In this document: positions 8,841-18,015 of the stretch, in pieces | Numbering within the stretch: position 1 is the first letter of the stretch | Layout: every line of letters begins with the position of its first letter | Assembly (NCBI RefSeq): GCF_000802205.1 | Contig: NZ_CP012850.1 | Span: 2,816,587-2,880,586 of the forward strand | Length of the DNA: 64,000 nucleotides | Origin: Candidatus Nitrosocosmicus oleophilus | GTDB taxonomy: Archaea; Thermoproteota; Nitrososphaeria; Nitrososphaerales; Nitrososphaeraceae | Reading direction: 5' to 3' | Made by a program: the position numbers and the translations under genes | The notes under the pieces: generated by a model | Told to the model about the DNA's origin: nothing | The model's database searches: none | The model's input: the letters and a program-made list of their open reading frames with translations, nothing else

Positions 8841-9911
8841 ATGATACAAATGAATAGGAAAAAAACGGTAACTAAAATAACAGTATTTTTTCTAATAGGA
8901 ATGCTAGTGGCATCAGCCGCACAGGTTAATCAATTAATTGGTATGGCTTTTGCTCAATCAGAAAACTGGTATGTAGGCAAAGGTGTAAAGCCAGATACTT
9001 ATTATACTTATGAAATCAAAAATTCAGATACTAATCAAGGACAGCCCTTTACGATGACTATTTACTTTAAAGAATATAATGAAACGGGAAAATATTGGGT
9101 AGCTCCAACGTTTGTAGTTGATCAGGGTAAAGTAATCAATGGTACACTGTACCTCAGTGATTTGGATCTTACTGCCTTAGGATCTTCACCTATTCCTTCT
9201 GAGATGATCCCATATCGTAGTGCTTATGCTACAACATTGACATGGCTTTCAGCGTTTGTACCAAAGCCTGGGCAGTCATTAAGTTCTCCAACTTGGGGTA
9301 AAATAGCTGCAATAGGTGGATCGGAGATAAAGCCATCAGGTGGTGCTAAAGTCACAACCCCAGCAGGGTCATTTGATACTACGGATATATCCTACCACAA
9401 GAGTGTTGATAACCATATTTATCCAAACAAAGACATGCCTTACCCGATAAAAGCAGAAACGTTTGCAGATGTTACATTTGGGAAACCACCAATCCAATAT
9501 GCCTATGAATTGAAAGCAACTGGATCAGGTCAACCACCAGTCCCAGAAAGCCAAATCGAAATTCCAGTACCCCCATTAAATCTTCAGACACCCAGAGGAA
9601 CCTATAATGTTCAGCTGTTATGGGAACCAGTTGAAATAAAAGCAGGCAATAACACTAATTTTGGTGTAGTATTTACTGACGATAAGAGCAACATCGTCCA
9701 AAGAGTAACATACGGATATACGGTAATGGACGGGAACAAAACAGTAATAGACGAATTCAAGAATCAAAGAGCAAATGATGGAACCGGTCAATTTACGTAT
9801 AAATTTGACACTCCAGGAGAAAAATATCTCCAGATCACCTTAGAGACTGCATCAGGGGAGGATCTGGGAATGTTTGTTGAGTCTGCTACTTTTGGCCTGG
9901 TAGCTCAATAA
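8841..9911 (+). CDS. Secreted protein of unknown function, 356 aa
   Basis: An N-terminal signal peptide (about 1-39, ITVFFLIGMLVASAAQ ... GMAFAQ) is followed by an exported beta-rich protein. Residues 40-235 carry repeated aromatic motifs (GKGVKPDTYYTYEIK, TGKYWVAPTFVV, TPAGSFDTTDISYH). Residues 245-350 look like an Ig-like or PEGA-like beta sandwich (TYNVQLLWEPVEIKAGNNTNFGVVF ... YTVMDGNKTVIDEF ... PGEKYLQITLETASGE). There are no Cys and no catalytic motif I can name. Probably a cell-envelope protein typical of this lineage. Confidence 0.8.
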   Translation: MIQMNRKKTVTKITVFFLIGMLVASAAQVNQLIGMAFAQSENWYVGKGVKPDTYYTYEIKNSDTNQGQPFTMTIYFKEYNETGKYWVAPTFVVDQGKVINGTLYLSDLDLTALGSSPIPSEMIPYRSAYATTLTWLSAFVPKPGQSLSSPTWGKIAAIGGSEIKPSGGAKVTTPAGSFDTTDISYHKSVDNHIYPNKDMPYPIKAETFADVTFGKPPIQYAYELKATGSGQPPVPESQIEIPVPPLNLQTPRGTYNVQLLWEPVEIKAGNNTNFGVVFTDDKSNIVQRVTYGYTVMDGNKTVIDEFKNQRANDGTGQFTYKFDTPGEKYLQITLETASGEDLGMFVESATFGLVAQ

Positions 9912-9921
9912 GTAAAATTTT

Positions 9922-10443
9922 CTACGAAGGAAATTGGCTCCCTTTAATTTTTATCCGCTCATAGTAAACATTAGCTAATAACCAATTGCCAAAGCTTTGA
10001 ATTTCATCATTTATTTTGGTCCAAAGATGAAAAGAGCCAGGCAATAGATCTATGCGGGAATTATTTGATTCTGAGTCTCTAAAATTTATTTTCAGTCCTT
10101 CTTTTCCCTCATACATATAGGCATCAATGATTTGGAAGTTGCCAGTTAATCCGTTGATTGCCTGAAGTTTTATTTGATCTCGCCCAATTGGAAAAGTTTT
10201 TCTAAATTTATCAAATATGAAACTCATGTTTTCAGTCCCATATTGCTTAATATCACTAATTTTTTTACGATCTGGAAAATGAATTTCCATGACTAGACCA
10301 TGCCTTAACCCGACGAATTTGGACAGCTCATTTAGCTTATAGTATGCAAGTGTAGGGTTTTGAACAACTGTTTTCTGAAAAAAATCCATGTTTGCATCGA
10401 TATTATTCTTTAATTCAAGTAAAAGGTTAGTAAATTCATCCAC
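9922..10443 (-). CDS. Protein of unknown function, 173 aa
   Basis: A soluble protein with an N-terminal helix (FTNLLLELKNNIDANMDFFQK) and a central alpha/beta part (LRHGLVMEIHFPDRKKISDIKQYG, LKINFRDSESNNSRIDLLPGS). It is divergent from the gene at 10501 and convergent with the secreted-protein gene, ending 10 bp from it. No family recognised. Confidence 0.65.
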   Translation of the reverse strand: MDEFTNLLLELKNNIDANMDFFQKTVVQNPTLAYYKLNELSKFVGLRHGLVMEIHFPDRKKISDIKQYGTENMSFIFDKFRKTFPIGRDQIKLQAINGLTGNFQIIDAYMYEGKEGLKINFRDSESNNSRIDLLPGSFHLWTKINDEIQSFGNWLLANVYYERIKIKGSQFPS

Positions 10444-10500
10444 AAGTATGTTGAAATTAAAGTTTAATAAATAAGTTAATTGACTAAACTATACCCTAGA

Positions 10501-11121
10501 ATGTTTGCGTCCGACAGAGATTCTGAACGAGCTACTAGTATAGAAGATTACCAGAATACATGCACTGAATTTATACATGATTTAAGTAGAGACTATCTAG
10601 ATTGGGTAGAAAGATATCAGCTTCCAAAAAATGAACAGGATCAAAGAAATAAGGAGATCGATGATATCGTAAGAAAAACAAATGATTGGATATTTGGGTT
10701 TGGAAACACCATAAGAAAGATTGACATTATTATGAATGACGGGATCAACAAGATGGCTGAAACTACCGCAGGATATCCATTTCAGATAGATGTATCTAGT
10801 AGCAATCAAAAAAGATACATAATTCATGAGAAAAAGTCCATAAAACTTAACTTAAGGTCTTTTCCGCGCCAACAAAGACAGGTTAGAATTTGCAATTATG
10901 ACAAGGACAATGTTTTCTTAATTTCATCTAGTAACAAAATAGATGTAAAATACAGCAAGACTAGTTTTGATCCATCGGATCTGCTCGATGAATTTATAGT
11001 AATTAACTTAAATCAATCCGATGATGAAGAAGTAATTTCAATAACCATCAAAGTTGAGGAATTAGAAAATGAGGTTGTTAAAGAAAGTCGTGGTTATACC
11101 ACACTATTAATAACAAGATAA
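10501..11121 (+). CDS. Protein of unknown function, 206 aa
   Basis: Starts at the ATG (MFASDRDSERAT); a TTG seven codons earlier is also possible. The N-terminal half is helical (IEDYQNTCTEFIHDLSRDY, WVERYQLPKNEQDQR) and the C-terminal 100 residues look like a beta sandwich (KKSIKLNLRSFPRQQRQVRI, VISITIKVEELENEVVKESR). No signal peptide. Divergent from the 9922-10443 gene with about 57 bp between starts, so they may share a control region. Function unknown. Confidence 0.65.
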   Translation: MFASDRDSERATSIEDYQNTCTEFIHDLSRDYLDWVERYQLPKNEQDQRNKEIDDIVRKTNDWIFGFGNTIRKIDIIMNDGINKMAETTAGYPFQIDVSSSNQKRYIIHEKKSIKLNLRSFPRQQRQVRICNYDKDNVFLISSSNKIDVKYSKTSFDPSDLLDEFIVINLNQSDDEEVISITIKVEELENEVVKESRGYTTLLITR

Positions 11122-11134
11122 CAAAATTGGTAAA

Positions 11135-11974
11135 CTAAGAACCTATCTTTAAATTCTTTGAACAAATACCCCTTAGACACTCGATTGCCGACAAGATGGC
11201 CAAATAACTAGTTTTAGGATTGTCTGGACTGGGCATGTTTTCAACCGTGATTTGGAAACTACCGAATTTCCAATTGACCTGAATCTCGTGTTTATTGGTT
11301 AATATATTCGGATCTACGATTATCTTAACTCTAGTTTTTTTGAACCCGATTCCTGCCAGACTAACTAACGCTGAGATGTTAACATTTGAAGGAAACTCCT
11401 TGATCGCATCAACGGCATTCCCAATAAAAATAACCTTCTTTTCTTTGATGTTATCTATGTCAATATCTTTATTGTAAAAATACGGAGCACCTTTTAGTGA
11501 TTTGTTGCTTTTTGTGGTTACGATAGTAACTTCATCGATGTAGTTTTTTACACTACGAATAATATCAGCCCCGCCAATCGCCCCTGATGGGAGAAAGACA
11601 TTGTTATCACTATCTGTAATCAACTGGATAATGGTTTCATAAAATGCAGGATCGGAGAAGGCTCCAATACTCATTATCATAATGTTTTTCCCTTGTTTCA
11701 ATATGGTGGGTCCATAGGTATGAGCTGCTTTAACAGACGCGGCCTCTATGACCAAACTGACATTGTGATAATCATTTGATGCAACAAGTTTATCAAAATC
11801 ATCGAATATACCGGACGGTTTTGTGTTTAAATCCTTATGCAATGATCTTAATTTTGTAGAATCTGTATCAAATAAGATAGATAACTCACAGTTTGGTATT
11901 TTCCTAGCGTCAATACTAAGTGCTATTTCACGTCCTATTGCTCCACAACCTATTATGGCAACTTTTATATCCAA
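11135..11974 (-). CDS. nadX: L-aspartate dehydrogenase
   Basis: NAD(P)-dependent enzyme that converts aspartate to iminoaspartate, the first step of de novo NAD synthesis where the oxidase NadB is absent. Its 279 residues fit the family. A Rossmann fold starts at residue 4 (VAIIGCGAIGREIAL). Typical downstream motifs are LVIEAASVKAAHTYGP, IMIMSIGAFSDPAFY, the catalytic-domain FLPSGAIGGADIIRS and the C-terminal PSPDNPKTSYLA. It is the last gene of the minus-strand run purK-purE-nadX (37 bp after purE), so purine and NAD synthesis genes appear co-transcribed. Confidence 0.92.
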   Translation of the reverse strand: MDIKVAIIGCGAIGREIALSIDARKIPNCELSILFDTDSTKLRSLHKDLNTKPSGIFDDFDKLVASNDYHNVSLVIEAASVKAAHTYGPTILKQGKNIMIMSIGAFSDPAFYETIIQLITDSDNNVFLPSGAIGGADIIRSVKNYIDEVTIVTTKSNKSLKGAPYFYNKDIDIDNIKEKKVIFIGNAVDAIKEFPSNVNISALVSLAGIGFKKTRVKIIVDPNILTNKHEIQVNWKFGSFQITVENMPSPDNPKTSYLAILSAIECLRGICSKNLKIGS

Positions 11975-12011
11975 CTTTCACTTATGATAAAAAAAAATCA
12001 TTTATAATCAT

Positions 12012-12644
12012 TTATCTTCTGGTTTGGGCCTTTTGAAGTCCCTTTAGGTATTTTTCTAAACCGACTTGGTCCAATTTCGTATTCTTTAGTTTGACTTCTT
12101 CTCTCATTTTCTCCTTGAATTGATTCAACTTTTTTAGTAAATACGGTCGAGAAATGGAGAGTATAGAACATGCTAATAAACCGGCATTCTTTGCTCCATT
12201 AATTGCAACTGTTGCAACAGGTACACCTGGGGGCATTTGGATTATAGAATAAAGCGAGTCGATTCCATTAAGAGGATTTGTAGAAGTATAGATAGGCACT
12301 CCGATCACGGGTATGGATGTCATCGAGGCGACCATACCTGGTAGGTGTGCAGATCCTCCCGCACCACTTATTATGACCTTGATACCACGTGATTGAGCGG
12401 TTTGAGAATATTCAACCAATTCAATTGGGGTTCTATGGGCAGAGACTATCTTTACTTCATATGAGATTTCAAACTCATTCAGTACTCTAGCAGCCTCTTT
12501 CATTATCGGCAAATCTGAATCACTACCCATAATTATTCCAACTACAGGTGATACAGTTTTTTTCAAACTCACAAGCTCACCAAGATCCTGTTTGCCTTTG
12601 AATTTATTCTTGCTGTTATTATTAATTGGATTGGATTTCGACAA
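12012..12644 (-). CDS. purE: N5-carboxyaminoimidazole ribonucleotide mutase
   Basis: Class I PurE, which moves the carboxyl group of N5-CAIR to give CAIR in purine synthesis. Residues 32-190 carry the signature [26 protein letters not shown] (catalytic His in SAHRTP), [17 protein letters not shown] and [33 protein letters not shown] 30-residue Lys/Asn-rich N-terminal extension and a C-terminal helix of about 40 residues are additions to the core. It sits 45 bp after purK in the same orientation, as expected for partners of one step. Confidence 0.95.
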   Translation of the reverse strand: MSKSNPINNNSKNKFKGKQDLGELVSLKKTVSPVVGIIMGSDSDLPIMKEAARVLNEFEISYEVKIVSAHRTPIELVEYSQTAQSRGIKVIISGAGGSAHLPGMVASMTSIPVIGVPIYTSTNPLNGIDSLYSIIQMPPGVPVATVAINGAKNAGLLACSILSISRPYLLKKLNQFKEKMREEVKLKNTKLDQVGLEKYLKGLQKAQTRR

Positions 12645-12689
12645 ATAATATACATAGTCTTTGACATAGTAGAATTTGAATTTTTAGAT

Positions 12690-13865
12690 CTAAAATGATG
12701 GTTGTCGCACTTTGAGAAGATCTTCCACGTTGCGCTTAATTAAGAGAGGGTCCATGTTATTTGAAACTATCGTCACATGACCGAGCTTTCTACTTGGTTT
12801 CGTTTCTAGTTTACCATATATATGAATTTTAACTCCCGGAATAGCAAACAATTCATCAATCCCACTAATTTCGTATGGACCAGTATAATTGTAAGGCCCA
12901 AGAATATTAATCATTACGGCATTTGATAATAGTTTTGGTTGAACAAGTGGATAATCAAGGACGGCTCTAATATGTTGCTCAAATTGAGAAATTGAGCAAG
13001 CTTCAATGGAGTAATGGCCAGAATTATGAGGTCTTGGGGCAATTTCATTTATCAACACATTGTCATCCTCATCGACGAACATTTCTATCCCAAAAATACC
13101 AGACCCCTTTAGAGATTTCATAGTCATTATTGCCAAATCTATTGCTTTTGTTTCGGTTTCTTTACTGATTCTGGCAGGAATTATGGAGGTTTTCAATATA
13201 TGATCCTCATGAATATTCTCTGCTACGGGAAAGTACGAAATAGTGCCGGAAGAATTTCTGGCGACCATAATTGAAATTTCTTTTTTAAATTTCACAAACT
13301 TTTCTACCATGCATTGACGGCCTGAAAAGTATGTCATGGCTTTACTTATTTCATTTTCTGATCTAATCAAATAATTTCCACGACCGTCGTATGAATCTTC
13401 ACATGCCTTTAATAGTACAGGAAAGCCTGAGGTAGAACAATAGTACTTCAATTGTTCTTCGCTAGAAACTAGTTCAAAATCGGGGACCTCTATCATGTTT
13501 TCTCTCAAAAATTTTTTTTGACGGTATTTATTTTGAATGACGAATAGTGTTTTTGGTGACGGATGTACCAAGAATCCAGATTCTTCAAGATTACTGAGGG
13601 CAGTGGCATTTGCTAATTCTATTTCAAAAGTAATGATATCAGCCTCTTTTGATAAATCATATATTTTATGTTCGTCAGAAAAGTCACCAATGATTAGCTT
13701 ATCTGCTAAACTTGCAGCAGGACAATCCTTGCTCGGATCTAGTATAATTACTTTCATAAACATTCGCTTTGCCTCAAAAGCCATCATCTTTCCAAGCTGT
13801 CCACCCCCAACTATACCCAGTCTGACTGGTTTACTAATTGAAAACGTGTCTTTGATGAATGTCAA
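12690..13865 (-). CDS. purK: N5-carboxyaminoimidazole ribonucleotide synthetase
   Basis: ATP-grasp enzyme that uses ATP and bicarbonate to make N5-CAIR from AIR. 391 residues, normal for the family. The N-terminal pre-ATP-grasp fold shows LGIVGGGQLGKMMAFEA; the ATP-grasp core shows FPVLLKACEDSYDGRGNYLI, CMVEKFVKFKKEISIMVARN and IFGIEMFVDEDDNVLINEIAPRPHNSGHYSIEA, which holds the Mg/ATP and substrate residues; the C-terminal part has NILGPYNYTGP and KLGHVTIVS. First gene of a purK-purE-nadX run. Confidence 0.95.
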   Translation of the reverse strand: MTFIKDTFSISKPVRLGIVGGGQLGKMMAFEAKRMFMKVIILDPSKDCPAASLADKLIIGDFSDEHKIYDLSKEADIITFEIELANATALSNLEESGFLVHPSPKTLFVIQNKYRQKKFLRENMIEVPDFELVSSEEQLKYYCSTSGFPVLLKACEDSYDGRGNYLIRSENEISKAMTYFSGRQCMVEKFVKFKKEISIMVARNSSGTISYFPVAENIHEDHILKTSIIPARISKETETKAIDLAIMTMKSLKGSGIFGIEMFVDEDDNVLINEIAPRPHNSGHYSIEACSISQFEQHIRAVLDYPLVQPKLLSNAVMINILGPYNYTGPYEISGIDELFAIPGVKIHIYGKLETKPSRKLGHVTIVSNNMDPLLIKRNVEDLLKVRQPSF

Positions 13866-13926
13866 CTAACCGACCTAATAAAATAACAAACCCAGTTTTA
13901 TAGACATGAATATCTCAAATCTTGAT

Positions 13927-14964
13927 TTATTTCACAAATATTTTAATCGCTTGAGGAGGACAGACATTTTCGCACGCCAAGCAAAAAATACAATCCTTTT
14001 CTCTAATCATAAATGGTTTCCTCTCTGAAGCCGGATGTCCTGGTGTATCGAGCCATTCATATACATTTACAGGGCATGCATCAATACAGGCACCATCTGA
14101 AATACAAATATCAAAATCAACGCATACATCAGTACCCCAAATCCCGAGCTGTCCGGGTGCATCGTATGGACCCCATACTTGGATTCCTTGAAACTTCCCT
14201 GCAGATTGTCTCTTTGACTTAAAGCCAGTATCTATTGGACCTTCTACTGCCTGGTAGTCTGTTCCAGTGCCTGTAAGTTGAATTGTTGTATTCTCAGAAA
14301 GTTTTGCTGCATTAGATGCTGGTATAGGTGATGGTACAACAACTGCTTGTTTCTCACTTAGATTCTCGCTTGAGGGTTTTCCTGCTGCAGTCGATACAGA
14401 TGGGTTTACTAATGATTTCTTTTCTTCCTTAAGACTCTTTTGAGTGTTTGCTAAAGGAGTAATAGATTCTAATTTTTTTATTGAATCTGTCTGGCTTAAT
14501 TTCTGAATTTTCTGGTAATAAGTAAGTAGCTTTTGTCCTATCTTGGTATTTCGAATTATATTATCTATAATTATTTTAGCATTATGATCAGCCTTTTGCC
14601 TATAATTTCTTATCCAATAAAAGTCACCAAATGTCTCTAACGGTTTTATCTGATAAATTATGTCCAACACCTCCCCAATGACAATTTCAACTGTCACGTT
14701 TAGTTCTGCAGATTGTTCTGTATTTGTGTATATATCAAAACCTTTTTCAACCCACTTAAAAGTGACAAAGATTCTGTCAGCATAAGTATCTAGCGCATAT
14801 CCTTGAGTTTTGAGTTCACTCATAATCCCGTTGACCTCCGACTGTCCAACGATGTCTACAGGTAACCTATATATTCCTAATTTAGCACTATGAGTTGGAT
14901 AGATACCTCGTTTTGCAACTTCAGAAAGCATTACCCAAACTCTATCCGATAGCAAGAGGGACAT
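13927..14964 (-). CDS. 3Fe-4S/4Fe-4S ferredoxin fused to an unknown N-terminal domain
   Basis: 345 residues. The C-terminal 100 (about 245-345) align with the Sulfolobus-type ferredoxin: GTDVCVDFDICISDGACIDACPVNVYEW and PGHPASE, then CIFCLACENVCP. Cys287, Asp290 and Cys293 give the CxxDxxC pattern of a 3Fe-4S site; Cys325/328/331 complete the 4Fe-4S site. The zinc-binding histidines of Sulfolobus zinc-ferredoxin appear replaced (KFQGIQV and GIWG), so zinc is probably not bound. Residues 1-160 are an unknown domain (winged-helix-like start VWVMLSEVAKRGIYPT) joined by a Ser/Pro/Lys linker (165-245). Possibly a redox partner tethered to a sensing or docking domain. Upstream gene of a minus-strand run with 37 bp to the purK end region. 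Confidence 0.82.
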   Translation of the reverse strand: MSLLLSDRVWVMLSEVAKRGIYPTHSAKLGIYRLPVDIVGQSEVNGIMSELKTQGYALDTYADRIFVTFKWVEKGFDIYTNTEQSAELNVTVEIVIGEVLDIIYQIKPLETFGDFYWIRNYRQKADHNAKIIIDNIIRNTKIGQKLLTYYQKIQKLSQTDSIKKLESITPLANTQKSLKEEKKSLVNPSVSTAAGKPSSENLSEKQAVVVPSPIPASNAAKLSENTTIQLTGTGTDYQAVEGPIDTGFKSKRQSAGKFQGIQVWGPYDAPGQLGIWGTDVCVDFDICISDGACIDACPVNVYEWLDTPGHPASERKPFMIREKDCIFCLACENVCPPQAIKIFVK

Positions 14965-15023
14965 TGAATATAAATACTTTTGATTAAGGTTATTAAAACT
15001 TATGTATACTTAAATTAATTAAT

Positions 15024-15353
15024 CTATAGTTCGTCCGGACAAGTCATCTCTCTTATTTCGTTATATTTTTTTTCCATTCTTTCAGCAATGACGGTAATGA
15101 ACTTTAGATCATATTGAGATTTAGGATAAAACCAGCGCTTTACAACCTTGTGGCCAGTCCCTTCCATATCATAAATCATGCCTCTTTCAGAGATCACTTT
15201 AGAATTTTCATCATTTATTGTGTCTTTAACTTCTAAACCACGTTTGGTCTTGTCCACCAATATTAGAAATTGAGAATCTTCAAATATGAAATAGAATTTC
15301 CCTTTCTTGACTAAGTTAGGTTCAGGTTTTGAAATAGTAGTTTCTCCAGACAT
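15024..15353 (-). CDS. Small protein of unknown function
   Basis: 109 residues, charged and soluble. Strand-rich start (KKGKFYFIFEDSQFLILVDK, GLEVKDTINDENSKVIS), a GTGHKVVKRWFYP motif, and a C-terminal helix (ITVIAERMEKKYNEIREM) ending in CPDEL. It lies on the minus strand between the rhodanese (20 bp upstream) and the ferredoxin fusion (59 bp downstream), so an operon with a sulfur/redox theme is possible. No family recognised. Confidence 0.65.
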   Translation of the reverse strand: MSGETTISKPEPNLVKKGKFYFIFEDSQFLILVDKTKRGLEVKDTINDENSKVISERGMIYDMEGTGHKVVKRWFYPKSQYDLKFITVIAERMEKKYNEIREMTCPDEL

Positions 15354-15372
15354 CAGATATTTAACTCCTTAT

Positions 15373-16221
15373 TCACTTTTCAATTGGATTTCCGATCATA
15401 TTCCCCCATTCCGTCCATGACCCGTCATAGTTTCTGACTGAAGGAAACCCTAACAAATATTTCAGCACAAACCAGGTATGCGAGGAACGTTCACCAATCC
15501 TGCAGTAACAAATTATGTGTTTATCAGGTGTAATGCCTTGTTTGCCATACAAAGTCTCCAACTCTTCTACGGACTTAAATGTCCCATCATCATTAATTGC
15601 CTGAAGCCACGGAATATTTTTGGCGCCTGGAATATGTCCGCCTCTCTGAGCATGTTCCATTGGATATTCTGGGGGTGCAGTTATCTCCCCATTGAACTCT
15701 TTGACAGACCTAACGTCAACTAATCCAACCTCTTGTTTTCTAAAAGAACGCTTGACATCGTCTAGATAAGCCCGTACTCCTTCATCAGGAGCAGCTGCTA
15801 CATAGTTGGAAGGATTTGGAGTGGGCTCATCCTTTGTATAAGGTCGATTTTCATTTTCCCATTTTTTTCTTCCACCGTTCATTATCCTAATTTTTTTGTG
15901 ACCAAAATACTTGAAGACCCAAAATGCAAATGCAGCAAACCAGTTGTTGAAATCACCGTATAGGATCAACTCATCATCCGGTTTTACCCCTAGACGAGAC
16001 ATTAAATCCTCGAATTGGTGTTTATTAATAATATCTCGAGTCGATGAATCATTAATATCCCTTTTCCACCAGACCATATGAGAATTTGGTAAATGGCCTT
16101 CTTTGTAGGCATTTTCGACGTCGTAATCCACTTCTAAAATTTTTATCTGGTCATTTGTGAGATTATTATTAACCCAGTCGGTCTCGCAAAGGACATCTTG
16201 ATTGGCATATTGTTTGGTCAT
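15373..16221 (-). CDS. Two-domain rhodanese-type sulfurtransferase
   Basis: Thiosulfate or 3-mercaptopyruvate sulfurtransferase, moving sulfane sulfur to cyanide or a thiol acceptor. About 282 residues from the ATG at 16221 (the upstream frame to 16254 adds only 11 residues). N-terminal inactive rhodanese domain: HLPNSHMVWWKRDIND, DDELILYGDFNNWFAAFAFW. C-terminal active domain: VGLVDVRSVKEFNGEI, GGHIPGAKNIPW, and the catalytic loop CYCRIGERSSHTW with the Cys of CRIGERSS. The CRxGxR-type loop is nearer thiosulfate than mercaptopyruvate sulfurtransferases. Could feed sulfur to Fe-S or tRNA thiolation. Confidence 0.9.
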   Translation of the reverse strand: MTKQYANQDVLCETDWVNNNLTNDQIKILEVDYDVENAYKEGHLPNSHMVWWKRDINDSSTRDIINKHQFEDLMSRLGVKPDDELILYGDFNNWFAAFAFWVFKYFGHKKIRIMNGGRKKWENENRPYTKDEPTPNPSNYVAAAPDEGVRAYLDDVKRSFRKQEVGLVDVRSVKEFNGEITAPPEYPMEHAQRGGHIPGAKNIPWLQAINDDGTFKSVEELETLYGKQGITPDKHIICYCRIGERSSHTWFVLKYLLGFPSVRNYDGSWTEWGNMIGNPIEK

Positions 16222-16340
16222 GAATAAATTAAGAAGATTAACTATATAATACATTTGTCTTCCAAAAAGAAGGTCATAGAGACGGCATTAAAAACAATAA
16301 AATAGTACGAGAAAATATGTTTGAGTAAAACAGGCTAAAT

Positions 16341-16432
16341 GGGCCGGTAGTTTAGTCTGGTAGAATACCTGCCTTGCATGCAACTAGCAGAGGAAACGTA
16401 GGTGGTCGTGGGTTCAAATCCCACCCGGTCCA
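16341..16432 (+). tRNA. tRNA-Ala (anticodon TGC) with a short intron
   Basis: A full cloverleaf can be drawn. Acceptor GGGCCGG pairs with CCGGTCC and includes the G3-U70 wobble that marks tRNA-Ala. The D arm is GTTT/GAAT, the anticodon stem CCTGC/GTAGG, the T arm GTGGG-TTCAAAT-CCCAC, with A as discriminator. The anticodon loop region is 25 nt instead of 7, so an 18-nt intron sits directly after the anticodon, most simply at the canonical 37/38 site. Total 92 nt; 74 nt after removal. CCA is not encoded. Confidence 0.95.
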
Positions 16433-16644
16433 CATTCACGATTACTACATGATATGGTACTACCGAAAGGAGCGATATACATTTACAATATAGAATCATT
16501 TGGAGATTAAATCAGTAAAGACATAAATTCATTGAGGATTAGTGCGGACAATAAAGAAGTCGGATTCTTTTTATTTGTAGCAAAATAAAAGATATCATTC
16601 GTTGATTATTAGTGTAGATTTTGAGGGGTACTGGGAAGTGCTAT

Positions 16645-17691
16645 TTATGGCTTGCTAGCGGTATAATAATAATTCTGAAAATCATGTGAAAGTGTATTTA
16701 CTTCAACTCCCATAAAACCTGCATATCTTAACATCTCCAGGGCTTTCTCCTTTCCCCACATGGCTCCCAAGCCAGCACCATTCTCAGAAAGAGAAACTGA
16801 CATACAATGCATACAAGATATAGTGTACAAAAAGGGACCTAATGGATGATCGATATTTTTGGCAAGATCTGTTGAGGACAAGATATCTTGCATTAAAAAC
16901 ACTCCACTGCTGTTTAGGGAATCGAAGATAAACTTCAGTGTCCTTGAAGGGTCTATTTGATCATGTATTACATCAAATGCTGTGATAAAATCAAATTTCT
17001 TGGTTGGTTCGACGGTTAAGAGATTTTGGACCTGAAACAAGGTATTGCAAGTATTCAAAGTTTTTGAATCGGCTGTGGCTCCTTTAATCGCTTCCTCAGC
17101 CACGTCATATCCAACAAACATACTGTTCGGAAATTTCTTTGCGAGTATATTTACGGCTTTGCCTCTGCCACATCCAATGTCAAGAACATTGATTCCATCT
17201 TTTAATCGGTCAATCAACCCAGGCACTAATGGCAATATATGATCCACTAAACCGGTAACCACGGTTTGAAAACTTTCTTCTGCCATGACTTCGTGAAATC
17301 TATTATATGATGAATACGGCACCCCTCCACCACTATGGAAACAATCAATGATTTTGTCTTCTACTTGTGCTAATACTGGTATCCACTGCATTGATGCAGA
17401 AAAGTTATACAAGTTATCCTCTCGAGTCAAAAATTGTGCCTTTTCTTTTGGAAGATTAAATTTGCTATTAGATGAATCATAATCTATGATTTTACCGGTT
17501 ACCATAGTCCCAAGCCATTCTTTTACATATCTTTGATTAAGTTTGGCTTTCTTGGAGATTTCGTCTACTGTTGATGGAGGCATTGTAGACAGAATATCAA
17601 AAAGTCTTGTTCTGTGCCCAATAGACAGCATCAAGGCTAAAGACCCTTTATTTATTGTATCAATCAGATAATCTGAAAAAGCATCACCCAT
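16645..17691 (-). CDS. SAM-dependent methyltransferase with N-terminal winged helix (Rv2258c-like)
   Basis: 348 residues. Residues 1-85 form a winged-helix dimerisation domain (MLSIGHRTRLFDILSTM, VDEISKKAKLNQRYVKEWLGTMV). The class I methyltransferase fold carries motif I INVLDIGCGRGKAV (near 164-177), FVGYDVAEEAI with the acidic SAM-ribose residue, FDFITAFDVIHDQIDP and LNSSGVFLMQD. A C-terminal part with SCMHCMSVSL, GLGAMWGKEKALEMLRYAGF completes the family pattern. The substrate is unknown. Transcribed alone after the tRNA gene, on the opposite strand. Confidence 0.85.
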   Translation of the reverse strand: MGDAFSDYLIDTINKGSLALMLSIGHRTRLFDILSTMPPSTVDEISKKAKLNQRYVKEWLGTMVTGKIIDYDSSNSKFNLPKEKAQFLTREDNLYNFSASMQWIPVLAQVEDKIIDCFHSGGGVPYSSYNRFHEVMAEESFQTVVTGLVDHILPLVPGLIDRLKDGINVLDIGCGRGKAVNILAKKFPNSMFVGYDVAEEAIKGATADSKTLNTCNTLFQVQNLLTVEPTKKFDFITAFDVIHDQIDPSRTLKFIFDSLNSSGVFLMQDILSSTDLAKNIDHPLGPFLYTISCMHCMSVSLSENGAGLGAMWGKEKALEMLRYAGFMGVEVNTLSHDFQNYYYTASKP

Positions 17692-18015
17692 AAATTGAAT
17701 ACTTTTTCAAAATATATTAAAGCTATTGTTATATAAATTGAATTTTTGATAACCAATATCGAAATTTCAAGATCCCGAATTTGATAAATTGAAATAAAGT
17801 CGTAAATCCCTCTTTTAACATTCCCCAAAGTGAAAATCCATCTAAGAAAGTAATTACAATTTGCAAACTGTTGAATAATTCAAAAATACATCAGTATCTT
17901 CTTTTCAGGTCATATAATAAATGGGTCATTAGATCATAATCTGTGTGTTGAATACATACTTGATTAACAATACTTGATGAAAAGATTTTAGTTTGGAACA
18001 ATTCAATTAGAAATA
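17692..18015. other. Divergent intergenic region
   Basis: 324 bp between the methyltransferase and the PQQ-type protein, which are divergently transcribed. AT-rich, presumably holding both promoters (AT boxes near 17710-17735). No RNA gene or repeat seen. Confidence 0.3.
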
